Shown here: positions 1-10,746 of the stretch, in pieces | Layout: each line of letters begins with the position of its first letter | How positions within the stretch are numbered: position 1 is the first letter of the stretch | Assembly: GCA_036245805.1 (NCBI GenBank) | Contig: BTRK01000003.1 | Location: 4,898,001-4,962,000, forward strand | Origin: Pristionchus mayeri | Taxonomy: Eukaryota; Nematoda; Chromadorea; Rhabditida; Neodiplogasteridae | DNA length: 64,000 nt | Reading direction: 5' to 3' | Notes under the pieces: model-generated | What the model saw: only the letters and a program-made list of their open reading frames with translations | The model's database searches: none | What the model was told of the DNA's origin: nothing | Made by a program: the position numbers and the translations under genes

Positions 1-2
1 CC

Positions 3-215
3 GATCACATTCCCTCTATTCTCCTTAAAGAGTGTGCCACTTCCCTCGCATTCCCCCTCTCCCTAATTTTTGAATCCTCTCTCCTTACCGGCTCTGTTCC
101 TTCCCAATGGACAGAGGCAGTTGTTTGCCCTCTGTTCAAAAATGGAGGCAAACGTGAGAACGCGTCCGATTATAGGCCCATTTCCCTCTCTTCCAAATTG
201 TTCACCAAACGTATT
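3..215 (+). pseudogene. Non-LTR retrotransposon reverse transcriptase fragment
   Basis: Reading from base 3, the plus strand is open and gives about 70 residues typical of the start of a LINE (CR1/jockey-like) reverse transcriptase: IPSILLKECA, LAFPLSLIF, GSVPSQW, then VCPLFKNGGKRENASDYRPI. The spacing between the I-P-x-x-L-L-K block, the W-x-x-A-x-V-x-P-L-F-K block and the D-Y-R-P-I-S-L block matches the family. Similarity stops near base 215 and the catalytic palm motif (F/Y-x-D-D) is absent, so this is a broken internal fragment. It may continue off the left edge of the window. The nested-family assignment is uncertain. Confidence 0.8.
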
Positions 216-599
216 TCCCCTAAATTACCCGTTTCATACTTGTTTTAACTATCTCTATTTCTTCTTATTTTCTCGAATTTTCAATACTACATTCGGGTCG
301 TCGAAACGCGGCGACTACTACACTTCACTTCAACTACCACACCGTCATTTTAAATTGTTCCTGCCAGTTCCTAGCTACTGGTTTTATGTATTCGCGCATT
401 AACTTGCTGCGATAAAGATATATATAAAAGCCTGTCAGCACGATTTACTTCGATATCGCAGGAGGAAAATAGTGGAAAACGCATAGCGAGGCTCAAACTC
501 AACTTTATGGCTCCTAACGAAATACAAGTGTTCCTGAATGGTTTTGCCACCTCCAGCCCAATATCAAGTCTCTAGCTCTATTAGAACAGAAATGGCAGC
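216..599. other. Unassigned AT-rich sequence between LINE scrap and chemoreceptor fragment
   Basis: I see no gene here. A TATATATAAAA-like string lies near 418-430, but no exon follows it that I can support. Missing third and later exons of the chemoreceptor fragment to the right would be expected here on the minus strand and are not recognisable. Confidence 0.4.
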
Positions 600-807
600 A
601 AGGAGGAAAATATTTTCTGAATTTTCCTCCTTCGACTTTTTCCACTGCATAAATGACGAGCGCTATTGAAGCTACAGAGCAACCTAACTGAAATAATTGA
701 TTCGGGCCTTTCAAATGCATTAATGAAACCTGGATCCATAGATTAGCCTGCAACGTAGTATTGTTGTAATACTTAATGGCTTTATCTTGGTCTTGACAAG
801 GCGACAT
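600..807 (-). pseudogene. Seven-transmembrane chemoreceptor fragment (first two exons only)
   Basis: Minus-strand exon 1 (807-730, 26 codons) starts at ATG and encodes the same N-terminus as the two full genes to the right: Cys near the start, then K-Y-Y-N-N and A-N-L-W-I-Q. A short intron ends with TTATTTCAG, and exon 2 (687 to about 600) encodes the first membrane segment, GCSVASIALVIYAVEKV. After that the match is lost. In the intact paralogues the second exon ends in W-F-E-G-V-F-K; here it becomes G-K-F-R-K-Y-F-P-P. No downstream exons (loops, TM2-TM7) can be found toward base 1. I read it as a 5' remnant of a third tandem copy, transcribed in the same direction as the others. Confidence 0.75.
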
Positions 808-882
808 ACTGAAAGAGGAAGCGAATACGAAAATGTAGGACTGAGAGGCAAAGATCTCACCAAGAAACACCAATACGAAACT

Positions 883-906
883 GCTTATTAGGCCTCCTCC
901 ACTGCT
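883..906 (-). promoter_or_regulatory. Upstream block shared by the three chemoreceptor copies
   Basis: On the plus strand this reads TTATTAGGCCTCCTCCACTG, about 80-100 bp upstream of the fragment's ATG. Related strings stand upstream of the two full genes (3851-3880 and 7695-7729), sharing GCC(A/T)CCTCC and, in the full genes, CTCCGCGGAA plus TTATCGCA. Conservation in otherwise diverged flanks suggests a promoter element; this is inference only. Confidence 0.4.
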
Positions 907-1159
907 CAGATCTCTAGCAAGAAAATAGTACAACATACATTCGGATTCAGGGAGTTAAGGTTAATCACGCTTCTCGTGGTGGGGGGAGTAACCAACAATG
1001 CAATTCGGTTAACAAGGTCGACAACTTCACATGAAATAGATACGTTGTTTGCATTTCCCACGTATATTTTTTTTTGAAAATGAGCCCTGTTTATTCAACC
1101 TTCGCTGGAGCAACAAGGCTTCGTCGATTCTACTTCATTCCCAATTACACCAGAAACTG

Positions 1160-1245
1160 AAGTTGAGGTACATTTGCCAATTATGATTCATATACATACA
1201 TTTGCCAATTAAGTTGAGGTACATTTGCCAATTATGATTCATATA
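1160..1245. repeat. Two-copy 35-bp direct repeat
   Basis: The sequence starting AAGTTGAGGTACATTTGCCA and running through ATTATGATTCATATA occurs at 1160-1194 and again at 1211-1245 without mismatches, separated by 16 bp that partly repeats the same words. It looks like a recent local duplication. Confidence 0.9.
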
Positions 1246-1372
1246 GAAAAACTTCACGTAGGTTAAATCTTTTAATCAGAAATTGCAGGCTTAACACGTA
1301 CATGGCACACATTGCACACGAATTGTGTCAGTTGGAGAATCTATTACAGTGGACAACAAATGAGACAAATTA

Positions 1373-1496
1373 AAAAGAAAACAAAAACAATCTACGCAGG
1401 AGAAATGCGCCGTCCTCGATTGAAATCTTGCCTCACATTCGCTAAGCTAGGCGTTGCCCACTGCTGCTGGAGCGATTGGAAGTATCCCTTAAAGGA
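1373..1496 (-). other. Conserved block downstream of chemoreceptor A
   Basis: About 120 bp here match 5161-5290, which lies at the same place downstream of chemoreceptor B: both contain ACGCAGGAGAAAT-like, TTCGC(T/C)AAGCTAGGCGTTG and CTGCTGCTGGAGCGATTGGA strings. The match is as strong as in exons although it lies beyond both stop codons. It is either a 3' UTR element or an unrecognised short exon. Plus-strand translation keeps F-A-K-L-G-V-x-H-C-C-W-S-D-W-K-Y in both copies, but copy B has two stops upstream in that frame. Confidence 0.6.
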
Positions 1497-1598
1497 CGGA
1501 ACATGAATATTGTGCACTAGGTCGGATGTTAACTGTGATGCCATGCCATCTTTCAAATGCCAAAGTCGACGTCTTAGTGCTAAATGCTTTCATAATAG

Positions 1599-3760
1599 TT
1601 AACTAACCTCTCCCATCCCTTCCGCACTGGTTGACTTTATATTGTGCAGCTCTCTCCTCTTCTCCCGTTCATCTCGAATCATAATTATCAGAAGTACAGC
1701 ACAGCAAATCACGCAGTAATATGGCGTGGTCTGACAGATGTGCACCGCTTTTTGGCAGGGTACTTGGTCCGAAGAGAACAATGACGTCATGCCGCCATTG
1801 ATATATCAAGGCGGCATGACACCATAGTTCTCAAGTCAAACGCAGTGCCGTAGAGTAGAACGCGTAGCAACATGGTGTCTGATAAACTGCTTAACGTACC
1901 ATAAAACTGGCCGAACGGTAAAACATTCACAACAACATATTTTACCGTTCCGCATGTATTAATGTACATTCTAAAAGTTTATCATGAAACAATATTGCTA
2001 CGCGTTCGACTTGCACAGTACGAATCATAATTATAAGCTTTGGAAATACTCACATAGCTAAAGTTGGTGATATTGATTTCGAATAGCACTGAAAATGAAA
2101 AAAAAATATCTAGAATTTCCACTAAAAAAGCTCACCATATTGAACCGAGAAACAAATTAGGTGTATAATTGCGACCGGCAGAGTCTGTTCAATAGATTTG
2201 AGTGTTTGACGACATCGGAATTTATCGACGAGAGGGGCAGTTGATCTTGAAATATTGCTTTAGACGTGACAAGATTACGTTAGAATGCGTGGGTTCGTGT
2301 ATCTTCGAGTGTGTTATTAAGCTTTCATTGCACCAATTACAAGAACAATGTTCTTACTGATTGCTTATTTTTATGCGATTTATTCTGAACAGAGCAATCG
2401 CTATGACCACATCGAGTATGTCGATAGTCAGCATGAAGTATGATATAAAAGTATGAAGCTGAAAATGTAACTTTATGTCTTCCGACGCGTGTTTAGTTCG
2501 ATGGAAATTTGTTTTCGAGCAGCTTAACTTTTTGTACCCATTTTGTGCGTTACTTGTAGTGAGGACTCTCGTGTAGTAGGCTTGGGAAAGCATTAGAGTG
2601 GATATACACTAATTGCGCATTTCAGCGATCTTTACAAGTGTTAAGATGCCAAACATGAAAGATAATGTGAGATCTCTCAAATAAGATGCCAAACATGAAA
2701 GATAATGTGAGATCTCTCAAATATGCACAACCGTCAATTTTCGCTCTACTATCACGAGCCTTGCAATGAGTAGTTGATCGAAGATTGAGAAAGCGACATC
2801 ATTTTCAAACCGTGTTAACAAAATCGTGTAATCACCTCGAAAAATCCGGTGAAGTTGCCTGAGCAGGCATATGTTGTCCCAACGAGAAGGTAACCGTAAT
2901 AACCCGTGGTGGTGTAGAAAATGCTGTAAAATATCTGCAACGATGGAAATGAGTGATATATTTCAGGAGATATAAACGTTTGTTTTTCGCACCGTGAAAA
3001 CTAGGCAGGCTTGCGCGATCAAATGGTGCATCATCTTGTTTCCTGAAGAGCATTATTGTAATTATTGCACAAATTAAGATACATACCTGAGTAGGTCGAG
3101 ACAATCCGTTGCACAGTAATGGTAGCATGAATGCAAGGAAAGGCAGGATACGCCACAGTAATTATCAATCGAAGAATGCAAAGCCACTGAATTGCATCTT
3201 AAGCCAGGAAAAATAGCGTGTAAAAACCCTATCAAAGTAGATATCGCAAGGCGTTGCTGCAGTAACTCGCTTCCAAAGTGGAATTGCCTAAATCAAGATT
3301 TTCTTGACGAACTTTGAGAAATCGGCACTAGGTCGGATGATCATAGTCGAGTGATACCTTTCCGCGTGATACTTTAAATTTCCACAGAAGGATACAGTTT
3401 TATCACCCGGAAGGTCATCTGATCTAGTGCCGTGAAAACATACATTTAAAATCACAGTGAAAACATCGTGCCATAAGATGCAGAAGTACAATGAGTAGAG
3501 AGCTTCCTGATTTTAAAATGCTATTACACGTGAAAGTCAAAACAAACCTTAAAAACGCCCTCAAACCACGATTTTCTCAAGTGGAATACGATAGTGTAAA
3601 TCACGAGTATGATTGAAATTAGAGAACATATGAACTGACATTGTGTATCATTGGCGAAAATATGCCTAAGAAAACCTGCCTGGAGCCAGAGATTAGCTTG
3701 TGCCGCAGAATTGTTGTAGTAATTTACAGCTTTTGCTGAGCAGTTCGTTGAATTTTCCAT
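1599..3760 (-). CDS. Seven-transmembrane chemoreceptor A (Sra-superfamily-like)
   Basis: Eleven minus-strand exons with compatible phases encode about 305 residues: 3760-3680, 3634-3548, 3506-3444, 3287-3228, 3186-3087, 3042-2993, 2934-2836, 2458-2358, 2245-2136, 2088-2054 and 1730-1599 (TAA). Hydrophobic segments lie at roughly residues 29-46, 58-76, 98-122, 135-150, 182-206, 228-250 and 264-284, giving a serpentine topology with a basic cytoplasmic tail (R-D-E-R-E-K-R-R-E-L). Notable motifs are W-F-E-G-V-F-K after TM1, T-P-C-D-I-Y-F-D in the first outer loop, and T-V-Q-R-I-V-S-T-Y at the end of TM3 in the place of the E-R-x-x-A-T motif of nematode Sra-type receptors. There is no signal peptide, as usual. 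Intron 1 appears to use a GC donor (CAG|gcaggt). Foldback MITEs sit in introns 3 and 10. The family resembles sra/srab/sre receptors; the exact subfamily is unsure. The start is the only ATG before the conserved N-terminus. Expected role: sensory neuron membrane receptor. Confidence 0.85.
1779..1851. repeat. Palindromic MITE (ATGCCGCC core) in intron 10 of chemoreceptor A
   Basis: An imperfect palindrome with arms GACGTCATGCCGCC and GGCGGCATGAC around TTGATATATCAA. Related palindromes occur at 9948-10037 and 16874-16973, and a variant with the same outer ends (GCACTAGGTCGGATGA) at 3328-3433. Confidence 0.8.
2643..2722. repeat. Perfect 40-bp tandem duplication in intron 7 of chemoreceptor A
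   Basis: The unit AAGATGCCAAACATGAAAGA plus the following 20 bases is repeated exactly twice head to tail. Chemoreceptor B lacks it, so it postdates the gene duplication. Confidence 0.95.
3328..3433. repeat. Foldback MITE in intron 3 of chemoreceptor A
   Basis: The ends GCACTAGGTCGGATGATC and GATCTAGTGCCG (after GGTCATCT) are inverted complements, with further pairing inward. The outer termini match the element at 16874-16973, but the centre differs (TTTAAATTTCC). Chemoreceptor B has no insert here; its intron 3 is only 46 bp. Confidence 0.75.
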
Positions 3761-3850
3761 TCGGAGATGGCTTAAAAGGCATTATGAAGTACTACGAAGA
3801 AAATTGTTCGGAGAGCAAAAGTACGAGAAACATTAATACTAACATGGTGA

Positions 3851-3880
3851 TTTCGCTGCCTCCGCGGAACCAAATTATCG
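3851..3880 (-). promoter_or_regulatory. Upstream block of chemoreceptor A
   Basis: TTTCGCTGCCTCCGCGGAAC followed by AAATTATCGC lies about 100 bp upstream of the ATG. The words CTCCGCGGAA and TTATCGC recur at 7695-7729 upstream of chemoreceptor B. Proposed promoter element. Confidence 0.4.
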
Positions 3881-3902
3881 CAATATACGCGGACGTAAAG
3901 TG

Positions 3903-5160
3903 AATTTTTCAAGATGCATGTAGCTCAACGGGAAATCTTCATCCCAAGCTCATGAGTACTCGACCTGAGCTTTAGTTTCTAGCGTGAACGGAATTGTTGT
4001 AAAGCATTCTTAAATATGAAACAGGTACGAATAACATTTATCGAGTATGAAGTAGTGATTCCGCAAGAAGATGTCATCGTTTCTCGAAGTCTACACTCAA
4101 ATGGTGAACGCACTGGAGTTAACGAGGCTCATACACGACATCGAAGTCCGTACGTCCCAGGGCTGTAAAAACTATAAAAAGCTTCTGATCGTTAATGAGC
4201 ACCATTGAAACCCACTCCAAAGAGTCGACATACAGGCAATTTGATTGTTGATTTCGGTAACTGCAAAACAACTTCAGAGTAAATGCTGAAAGTTTGTCGA
4301 AAATGGATCGATGTAGCTAAGATATGACAATTTTCGCGAGCAATTTTCGAGATTTTGCTCAAGGGTAATAGAGTGAGCACGGCGTTTTATTGGAATAATC
4401 TCCCCGAAATATTCGCTCCGAGAATCATTAGCGCAAGAACAGGTACTCTCCATCGCACTTTCACTCTCCATCGCTCCGGCGCTTAAATGGAGAAGGGTAC
4501 GAATAAAACACTACGCATACTTGTCTCTCCACACCGTGAGTTATTTCTAAAATAGAGACAATGCGCCTTCTCATCGTTGTGCCATTTCTTCAGCACGAAC
4601 GGTTGAGTTTTTTATCAACACTTTCGATACGACATATATTAGATAATTCGGTTGATAGTCATTCCACTGACAATCCTAATTTGTTCCAGCGTTTTTGAAT
4701 TCAAAGCACAATAGCAAAACACGATAAATCATGGCGTGACTCTGGTATCTATATTATCAAACATAATTCAGCAAAGTATTCTCCATCGGCCCATCGGTTC
4801 ACATGGCCATCAAGCGGTTCAAATGTATATTCAAATGTATATGAGTCATTTTCATGTATGATCTGTTGTTAGATATTCATTTTCAACTTAGTGAATCGGC
4901 TTCTCCGAATTTCACTACTTTGAATTCACTATGATAAAATCAATGGATTTGACAGATTTTTTTTCAAAAAATATATGTCTTTATCTAGAAATTAGGTAAG
5001 TTGTTGATTTCGACGCAAACATGACGGTATTTCACCCAAACTATGCACAGCCTGACTGTTGGGGTCCAAATATCATGATTTTGATGGTTTATCTATATAC
5101 CATCTCTGCATCGCTCAATTTCTATGCAAGTTGTCAATCAAGATAGACGGAAAAAAATGA
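3903..5160. other. Intergenic DNA between chemoreceptors A and B
   Basis: No exon with convincing protein similarity or splice logic is visible. A stretch near 4380-4440 (CGGCGTTTTAT followed by nearby GCTCC and GAGAA strings) resembles 9015-9060, so a dispersed repeat may be present. Confidence 0.4.
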
Positions 5161-5290
5161 TACATAACAACAAAAAACACAAACTACACAGGAGAAATCC
5201 GTCGCCCTTGAGATTTGTTTCTCTCTTGATTCACATTCGCCAAGCTAGGCGTTGACCACTGCTGCTGGAGCGATTGGAAGTATTCCTACA
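5161..5290 (-). other. Conserved block downstream of chemoreceptor B
   Basis: Counterpart of 1373-1496. It begins about 65 bp past the stop codon of chemoreceptor B in the transcribed direction and contains CACATTCGCCAAGCTAGGCG and CTGCTGCTGGAGCGATTGGA. See the entry at 1373. Confidence 0.6.
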
Positions 5291-5354
5291 ATATATTATT
5301 CCTTGTCTGAACCTAACATGCCTAAATCAAGCAATCATCCTTACATGAGTGATG

Positions 5355-7354
5355 TTAATTTGACGGATTGATTTGATTTAAAAAAAAACACAAAACAAGA
5401 AAAAATACCTCCCCGATCGCCTCTGAACTGCTCGAACTGATGCCCTCCAACTCTCTTCTCTTCTCCCTTTCTTCTCGAATCATTATTACGAGAAAGACAG
5501 CGGCACATATCGCGCAATAGTAAGGTGTGGTCTGTCAAGTTATCCATTTTTTGTTCGAAATTGAACCCAATGAATAAAAAACTCACATAGCTAAAATTAT
5601 ATATTTGAATTTCGAATAGTACTGAAATATGTTTCATCATTATTTTGAACACAAGCTACAAAATTACCATATTGAATGGAAAATGAGACTAGGTGAATTA
5701 CTGCGACTGGAAGGGTTTGTTCAATCGAACGAAGTGTTTGGCGATTGCGAAATTTATCCACAAGCGAAGCATTCGATCTATAAAAATATTGTTCGTTTGA
5801 ACAAATTAATCAAAACATTATTTTACTTTTCAACTGGGTGTGTTTTTTGGTTATCGATTTTTGTTCAAGTTAAGTTTTTTTTACAAAGAACACATCTCGG
5901 TTCGGGACAAGCACTGCAATGTATACGTAATTGAAATAATAAGTTCACTTACAACTCTCGTATTTTGATGCGATTGTATCGGATAAGAGCAATCGCTACG
6001 ACTACTTCAAGTATGTCGACAGACATCATGATGATCGACAAGAAGGTGTGCAGCTGCAATCGTGTAATGAATCAAAGCTCGACTTTTGTTTACAACAGTG
6101 CACTATATGCACGTCCCATGTGGAAAGTGCTATTTCTATTTATTTTTCTTTCGTTATCTTGATATCTTTCTCCCTCTCTAACACGTGGTGAAAGCGTTAG
6201 TGTGGACATAAATACGCCCTAATTAGTCCTTTTCGGTGGAGAAGAAACGAATCACACCATAATTGTCGCGTCAACTACAACGAGCCTTGCGATAAGTAGC
6301 TTTCCAATGATTACACATGGAAGTCACATCATCCCGAATTCACCTCGAAAAATCCAGTGAAGTTCCCAGAGCAGGAATATGTCCGCCCTTCGAGAGGGTA
6401 GCCATAATAGCCCGTATAAGTATAGAAAATGCTGTACAGTACCTGCACATATCATACTGGATAGTAGTGTTAGCTATTCGGTGTTCATTGAGGGTCTCAC
6501 TCTCCTCCACTTCCTAGGAATTCACAATATATGAAGGATTGCGACTTCTTCAACAAACACATAATAGCCAACCCAAATATTAGGTGCAATACTATCGAAA
6601 TTGACGAAAAAGTAAAATAATTCTCACCGTGAATAGTAAGCAGGATCTCGCGATCAAATGATGCATTTTGCTGTTTCCTAAAGTGCATTACTTCATTGAT
6701 TGAACAATTGGGTTAATCTTCTCATCATTACTTACTCTTCACTTTTGTATTTATAGCGCATAGATAATGAAGACACAATGATACAAAAGATACCGAATTC
6801 ATACCTGAATATGTGGTAATAATACGCTGTACGGTAATGGTAGCATGAATGCATGGAAATGCAGGATATGCCAGAGTCACTATGATTCGAAGAATGCAAA
6901 GCCACTGAATGTTGATTCAAAAAGTAAATACGTATAAAGATACCGTATCAAAGTAGATATCGCAAGGAGTAGCTGCAAAAGTTCGCTTCCAAATTGGTAT
7001 GGCCTGAATCGAGTTGTTTTAGACAAATGCATTCATGAAAAAACAATACATTTAGAATAACCGTAAATACATCATGCCATAAAATCGCAAAGTATAGTGC
7101 GTAAAGTGCTTCCTGATAAGAATTACATCATTTTTTTCGAAACTCTTGATCAAACCTTGAAAACACCTTCGAACCATGACTTTCTGAGGTGAAAAATGAT
7201 TGTGTAAATCACGAGAAATATTGAAACGATCGAGCAAACTAGCTAAAATTATTGATCACTTAATTCACAAATTCATAAATTATACTTGGAGCCATAGATT
7301 AGCCAGGGCCAAAATATTGTTGTAATATTTTGTTGATGAAAAGCAATCATCCAT
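5355..7354 (-). CDS. Seven-transmembrane chemoreceptor B (tandem paralogue of A)
   Basis: Eleven minus-strand exons correspond one to one with chemoreceptor A, nine of them with identical lengths: 7354-7286, 7242-7156, 7112-7050, 7003-6944, 6904-6805, 6677-6628, 6442-6344, 6053-5953, 5777-5668, 5621-5587 and 5531-5355 (TAA). Exon 1 is four codons shorter and the last exon longer, giving about 316 residues. Conserved blocks include W-F-E-G-V-F-K, A-L-Y-F-A-I-L-W-H-D-V-F-T-V-I-L-N, T-P-C-D-I-Y-F-D, A-T-I-T-V-Q-R-I, C-S-G-N-F-T-G-F-F-E and P-Y-Y-C-A-I-C-A-A-V-F-L-V-I-M-I-R-E-E-R. The longer tail (F-F-L-V-L-C-F-F-L-N) may instead be a read-through of a lost short intron or an earlier end, since A stops just after G-E-V. 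Seven hydrophobic segments are at the same places. Frames are open throughout, so it is probably functional. Confidence 0.85.
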
Positions 7355-7694
7355 TGAAGAGGAATGACCTGGCAGAACTGAACCTGGTAAGTTTTTTTTC
7401 GGAACTTTGTACTTTTTCCGAGAAGGTTGTATGTTGCAAAAGCGCTGAAGAACTGATGTGCTACACTTCGTCCATGCCGATCGACAATATAAAAAAAATA
7501 TCAATCCGAGCAGTAAGAGAGAAGGGCAATGTGCGAAAGTGTGAGATCTAGAGTACAATAAATCCAATATTAATACGTTGGTTTAAGTGCGAAAGTCGGG
7601 CAATTATGTTCTAAATTTCATAAGCTCTTTCGAGAGAGAGAGTGTGCGAGAAAGAGAACAGGGGAGTGCAGAAAGAAAAGGTTATTACCGCGTC

Positions 7695-7729
7695 CCTATT
7701 AGGCCACCTCCGCGGAAATTAGTTATCGC
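7695..7729 (-). promoter_or_regulatory. Upstream block of chemoreceptor B
   Basis: TATTAGGCCACCTCCGCGGA followed by AATTAGTTATCGCA combines the words seen upstream of the fragment (883-906) and of gene A (3851-3880). It lies about 345 bp from the assigned ATG, farther than in A, so B may carry an insertion or an extra 5' exon in between. Confidence 0.4.
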
Positions 7730-8249
7730 ACGAAGTTTAGCGAAGTGAGTGTATCAAGACCGAAAATGACGAAGAAGGAATGCAGAGAACAAGGAAGTTA
7801 AATTATCGAAACCCAAAAGTCAGAGCGAAGTCAGATGAGATAATTGAAGGGCAAATACCAAAAATTACGGGTGCTTCGTTAGAAATCACTATCTTCATTA
7901 CACATGTTGTCTCACTGGCCAGATCAGCTAGAGATTACGTAGAATGCCGAGTGAAAATAATAATTTCTTGTCACGCCACCCCTACTAACAAGTCCTTACA
8001 ATTCGCCAAGTCAACATCTCAAAAAAGTACGCGTGTGTTAACGAGCTCATAGAATTTAACGATCCCCATTGATACGCACGAACCGACTCTGGAGACTTCG
8101 GGAGACTACCTCAGCTGGCCTTTGACTGAATATCATAGATGGGGGGGGGGGGGGGGCAACATCTACGAAGTTTTGGTTGGAAATTTTATCCGAACGACCG
8201 TTAGCGTTACTGTGTGCAATGATACACTGACCAGAATTGGGTTCTCTTA
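7730..8249. other. Unassigned DNA with a long G tract
   Basis: No gene supported. A run of about 17 G lies at 8141-8157, close to the left end of the foldback element that follows. A 90-codon ORF at 7780-8052 has no recognisable content. Confidence 0.4.
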
Positions 8250-8784
8250 TTGGGGGGCGGACAAAACGTTAATGGACAAAACGTAAACAGAAAACAGTTC
8301 GCTAAGAATTCGACGTAGGAACTTGGGAGTTGTTGCATTATTACCAGTATGTGCTCCACAACACCACGTGTTTTAGATCCACTTACTAGGAGATCACGAG
8401 TTTCACTCAAGATCCATGTATTTGAGTGGGGAAAAAAAGGAATTTGAGTGGAAAATCATGGTTAGGTACACACAAAATTCCGTAACCAATCGTTACCCAT
8501 GCTACTGGGTTAGTGTACTTACAGAGGTATATGAATATCGATTGATCACGGCACTTTGTGTTTATTTAACCATGATTTTCCACTCAAATGCCCAATTTTG
8601 GACCATGAACCCATGGATGTTGAGTGAAACTCGTGATCTCCTAGTAAGAGGATCTAAACAGCGCGGTATAGTGGAGCACATACTGGTTACAATGCAGCAA
8701 CTCCCAAGTTCCTACGCCGAATTCTCAGCGAACTGTGATCCGTTAACGTTTTGTCCGTTTACGTTTTGTGCGCCCCCCCCCCCC
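8250..8784. mobile_element. Foldback element with G/C-homopolymer ends, copy 1
   Basis: Left and right halves are inverted complements of about 230 bp: the left starts GGGGGGCGGACAAAACG, and the right ends CGTTTTGTGCG followed by 14 C. Internal matched words include AACTTGGGAGTTGTTGCATT against AATGCAGCAACTCCCAAGTT, and GGAGATCACGAGTTTCACTC against its complement. A short subterminal direct repeat (GGACAAAACGT) occurs in each arm. ORFs on both strands in the arms give similar translations only because of the palindrome. Two further copies lie at 27709-28080 and 50040-50597; no transposase is present. Confidence 0.8.
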
Positions 8785-8907
8785 CTCTTATTGGAATGGT
8801 TTTGTATCATTTTCATATATGTTTCATGTACGCTATATAGTTCCTATGTATAGCGAACATGAAACACAACTGAAAATGATACAAAACCATTCCAATAAGA
8901 TAACCAT
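8785..8907. repeat. TAGGG-type palindromic MITE, left end truncated
   Basis: Palindrome CTCTTATTGGAATGGTTTTG ... CAAAACCATTCCAATAAGAT. It matches the family described at 13821-13948 but lacks the TAGGGTT end on the left, where it abuts the C run of the preceding foldback element. The right end reads AACCATA. Confidence 0.85.
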
Positions 8908-9947
8908 AGACCAGACTTGCGAAATATAATTTGTTGAAAATGTTCGAAAAGTCAAAATCTAGCCACGAAATGGCGAACAAATTCGTATAAGGGTAATATC
9001 ACATTCACGGCGTTTTATCGGCTCCAAGCATTCTTCCGAGAACTCCTGAGAAGAGGATAGTATCATATTTTTATTCTATTGTCTATGCGAATAGAGTGCC
9101 GGAAATGAGAGATTATAAGGTGTTATGATGGTAGGTATGCCATCAAACCTCTCAAAGGCACTGGCCAGTTCCGGATCATGCACTTTACCGATGTGAGTGC
9201 ATTGTGACAAAATATTCATATATTATGGTAGTAGGGGGGGCAGTTTCAGTTTGTTTTTTTTTTCTTGAAGCTAAAATTGCATGTTTGCATCAGTTTGCAA
9301 GATCAACTCGATCAATTCTCCTGCGGCCTGTAATTACATGTTTGTTTCTTCTTGTCGTGGGCATGATGGCAACTTTGTGACTCATCAGAGTACTGAAACA
9401 AACTATACTCTCCGGCACATTTCTCGCTTCAACCTATGATGCCCATGACGATGGAGGAGTATAGGAGGGAGGAACTGGAGAGCCTAGCAGTACTCCCTGG
9501 CTGCCTGGAGATCGCGAAGAGAGATGGAAATGTGTCGCAATTGCTGCGTCATTGGAGGAATTGTATTCGAGAACGGAAACTGTCATTAAGTAGCCACGGC
9601 ACTGCCGTGTGCTTCTGAGTGTGAGCGGAATACTACTCGTTTAAAAAAAAGTCAACATATATTGAACCCTCAGCACCGATCCAATTCGCCAAAAATCGAG
9701 TGTAATGACTAACTGTGCTTGATGGGCGTGACCGATTGTAGACAGTGTGCGAAATTAGGCTTTCATGCAACATGAAAGACTGTCAGAGACCAAACGACTG
9801 AGAATACTACACTGTACATTCACGTGTCTCTGATTATCTTTGGCGTGCTCGATAGTTGATAAGTCGAGCCGAGAAAGTAACTCCTTCTTCCCCCCCCCCC
9901 CCATCCCCAAATGGGCCTATTCATCGCGAGTTTTGCTGATTCGGAGG

Positions 9948-10037
9948 CTACTACATGGGATGAGAACTATGACGCCATACCGCTTTTGATATATCAAAGG
10001 CGGCATGAGATCATAGGTCTCATCCCATCTAGTACCA
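9948..10037. repeat. Palindromic MITE (ATGCCGCC core)
   Basis: Arms GGGATGAGAACTATGACGCC and GGCGGCATGAGATCATAGG / CTCATCCCAT pair around TTTTGATATATCAAA. Same family as 1779-1851 and 16874-16973. Confidence 0.85.
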
Positions 10038-10289
10038 ACGGGAGTGGTATGTTATGGAGCGTGTGCGAAATCGGGCTTTCGTGCAACATGAAACATTTTG
10101 TGTCTCTGATGCTCCCTGTCGTGCTCGATCAGGAGTCACGCTGTCGAGCTGCGCATTTTATGGGTTCGCTCTAGTGATTCCGATCTCCAACCTGCACCCT
10201 CCTTATTCCGTGCGTCCTCTCACCGGCCACACCGAGCTATAGAAGCTTGGCGAGCACGCGACGATTTGTCACCACCAGATCGTCTGTGC

Positions 10290-10296
10290 TGATAAG
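10290..10296 (+). promoter_or_regulatory. GATA-type site upstream of the lipase
   Basis: TGATAAG stands about 450 bp upstream of the lipase ATG. In nematodes gut genes are commonly driven by GATA factors binding TGATAA, and secreted lipases are commonly gut-expressed. One site is weak evidence. Confidence 0.25.
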
Positions 10297-10746
10297 ACGG
10301 CCTTGATGGAATCTTGCGTTTATGATCTCTTCCCTCGGCTTCAATCGATCACCAATTGTATTTCTCTGCTAGAAAAATTACTCCACTATATATTCATTCC
10401 ACGCGCTCCAGTATATATCGGACGGTACGAGATAGAGCGTAAAATGAAGATTCGATGGCCCAAATTACGAACACAAGTCTCTATGAGAGGGCAAAGATGC
10501 CGTTATCGGGAGTTTCTGCTTTGTCTTACATTCATGCCGCTCATGATTACATGGCACTAGATTGCAATTTTGATTCTTGTCCATTTCTTATCTTTTTCGT
10601 CCCCATTAGTCCTCATTTGCTTTCTTTTCTAGCGCACATCCTACGTATTACTTTCCTTCCTTCTCAAAACGCATACGTATAGTTCTAAATGTTTCATTGT
10701 GCCATCATTTGAGAAATGTTTCCTCACCAGTGATTGATCCTTCTAG

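Larger units (their letters stand above)
960..1598. other. Intergenic DNA downstream of chemoreceptor A
   Basis: No gene is supported. The stretch holds a two-copy direct repeat (1160-1245), the conserved downstream block (1373-1496), and a partial copy (about 1516-1565) of the GCACTAGGTCGGATG foldback element. Confidence 0.5.
8908..10746. other. Long intergenic region upstream of the lipase gene
   Basis: Holds a MITE (9948-10037), a C run near 9890 and an isolated 60-codon ORF (9436-9618). That ORF has acidic/basic composition like a real exon, but no start context, splice partner or recognisable similarity. The last few hundred bases are presumably the lipase promoter. Confidence 0.4.

Noticed and set aside
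8207..8853. Two ORFs on opposite strands with similar translations (S-E-T-R-D-L-L-V)
   Set aside because: The similarity comes from the inverted arms of the foldback element, not from two related genes.
9436..9618. 60-codon plus-strand ORF with exon-like composition
   Set aside because: No splice partner, conserved copy or family similarity in the window; kept only as a remark in the intergenic entry.
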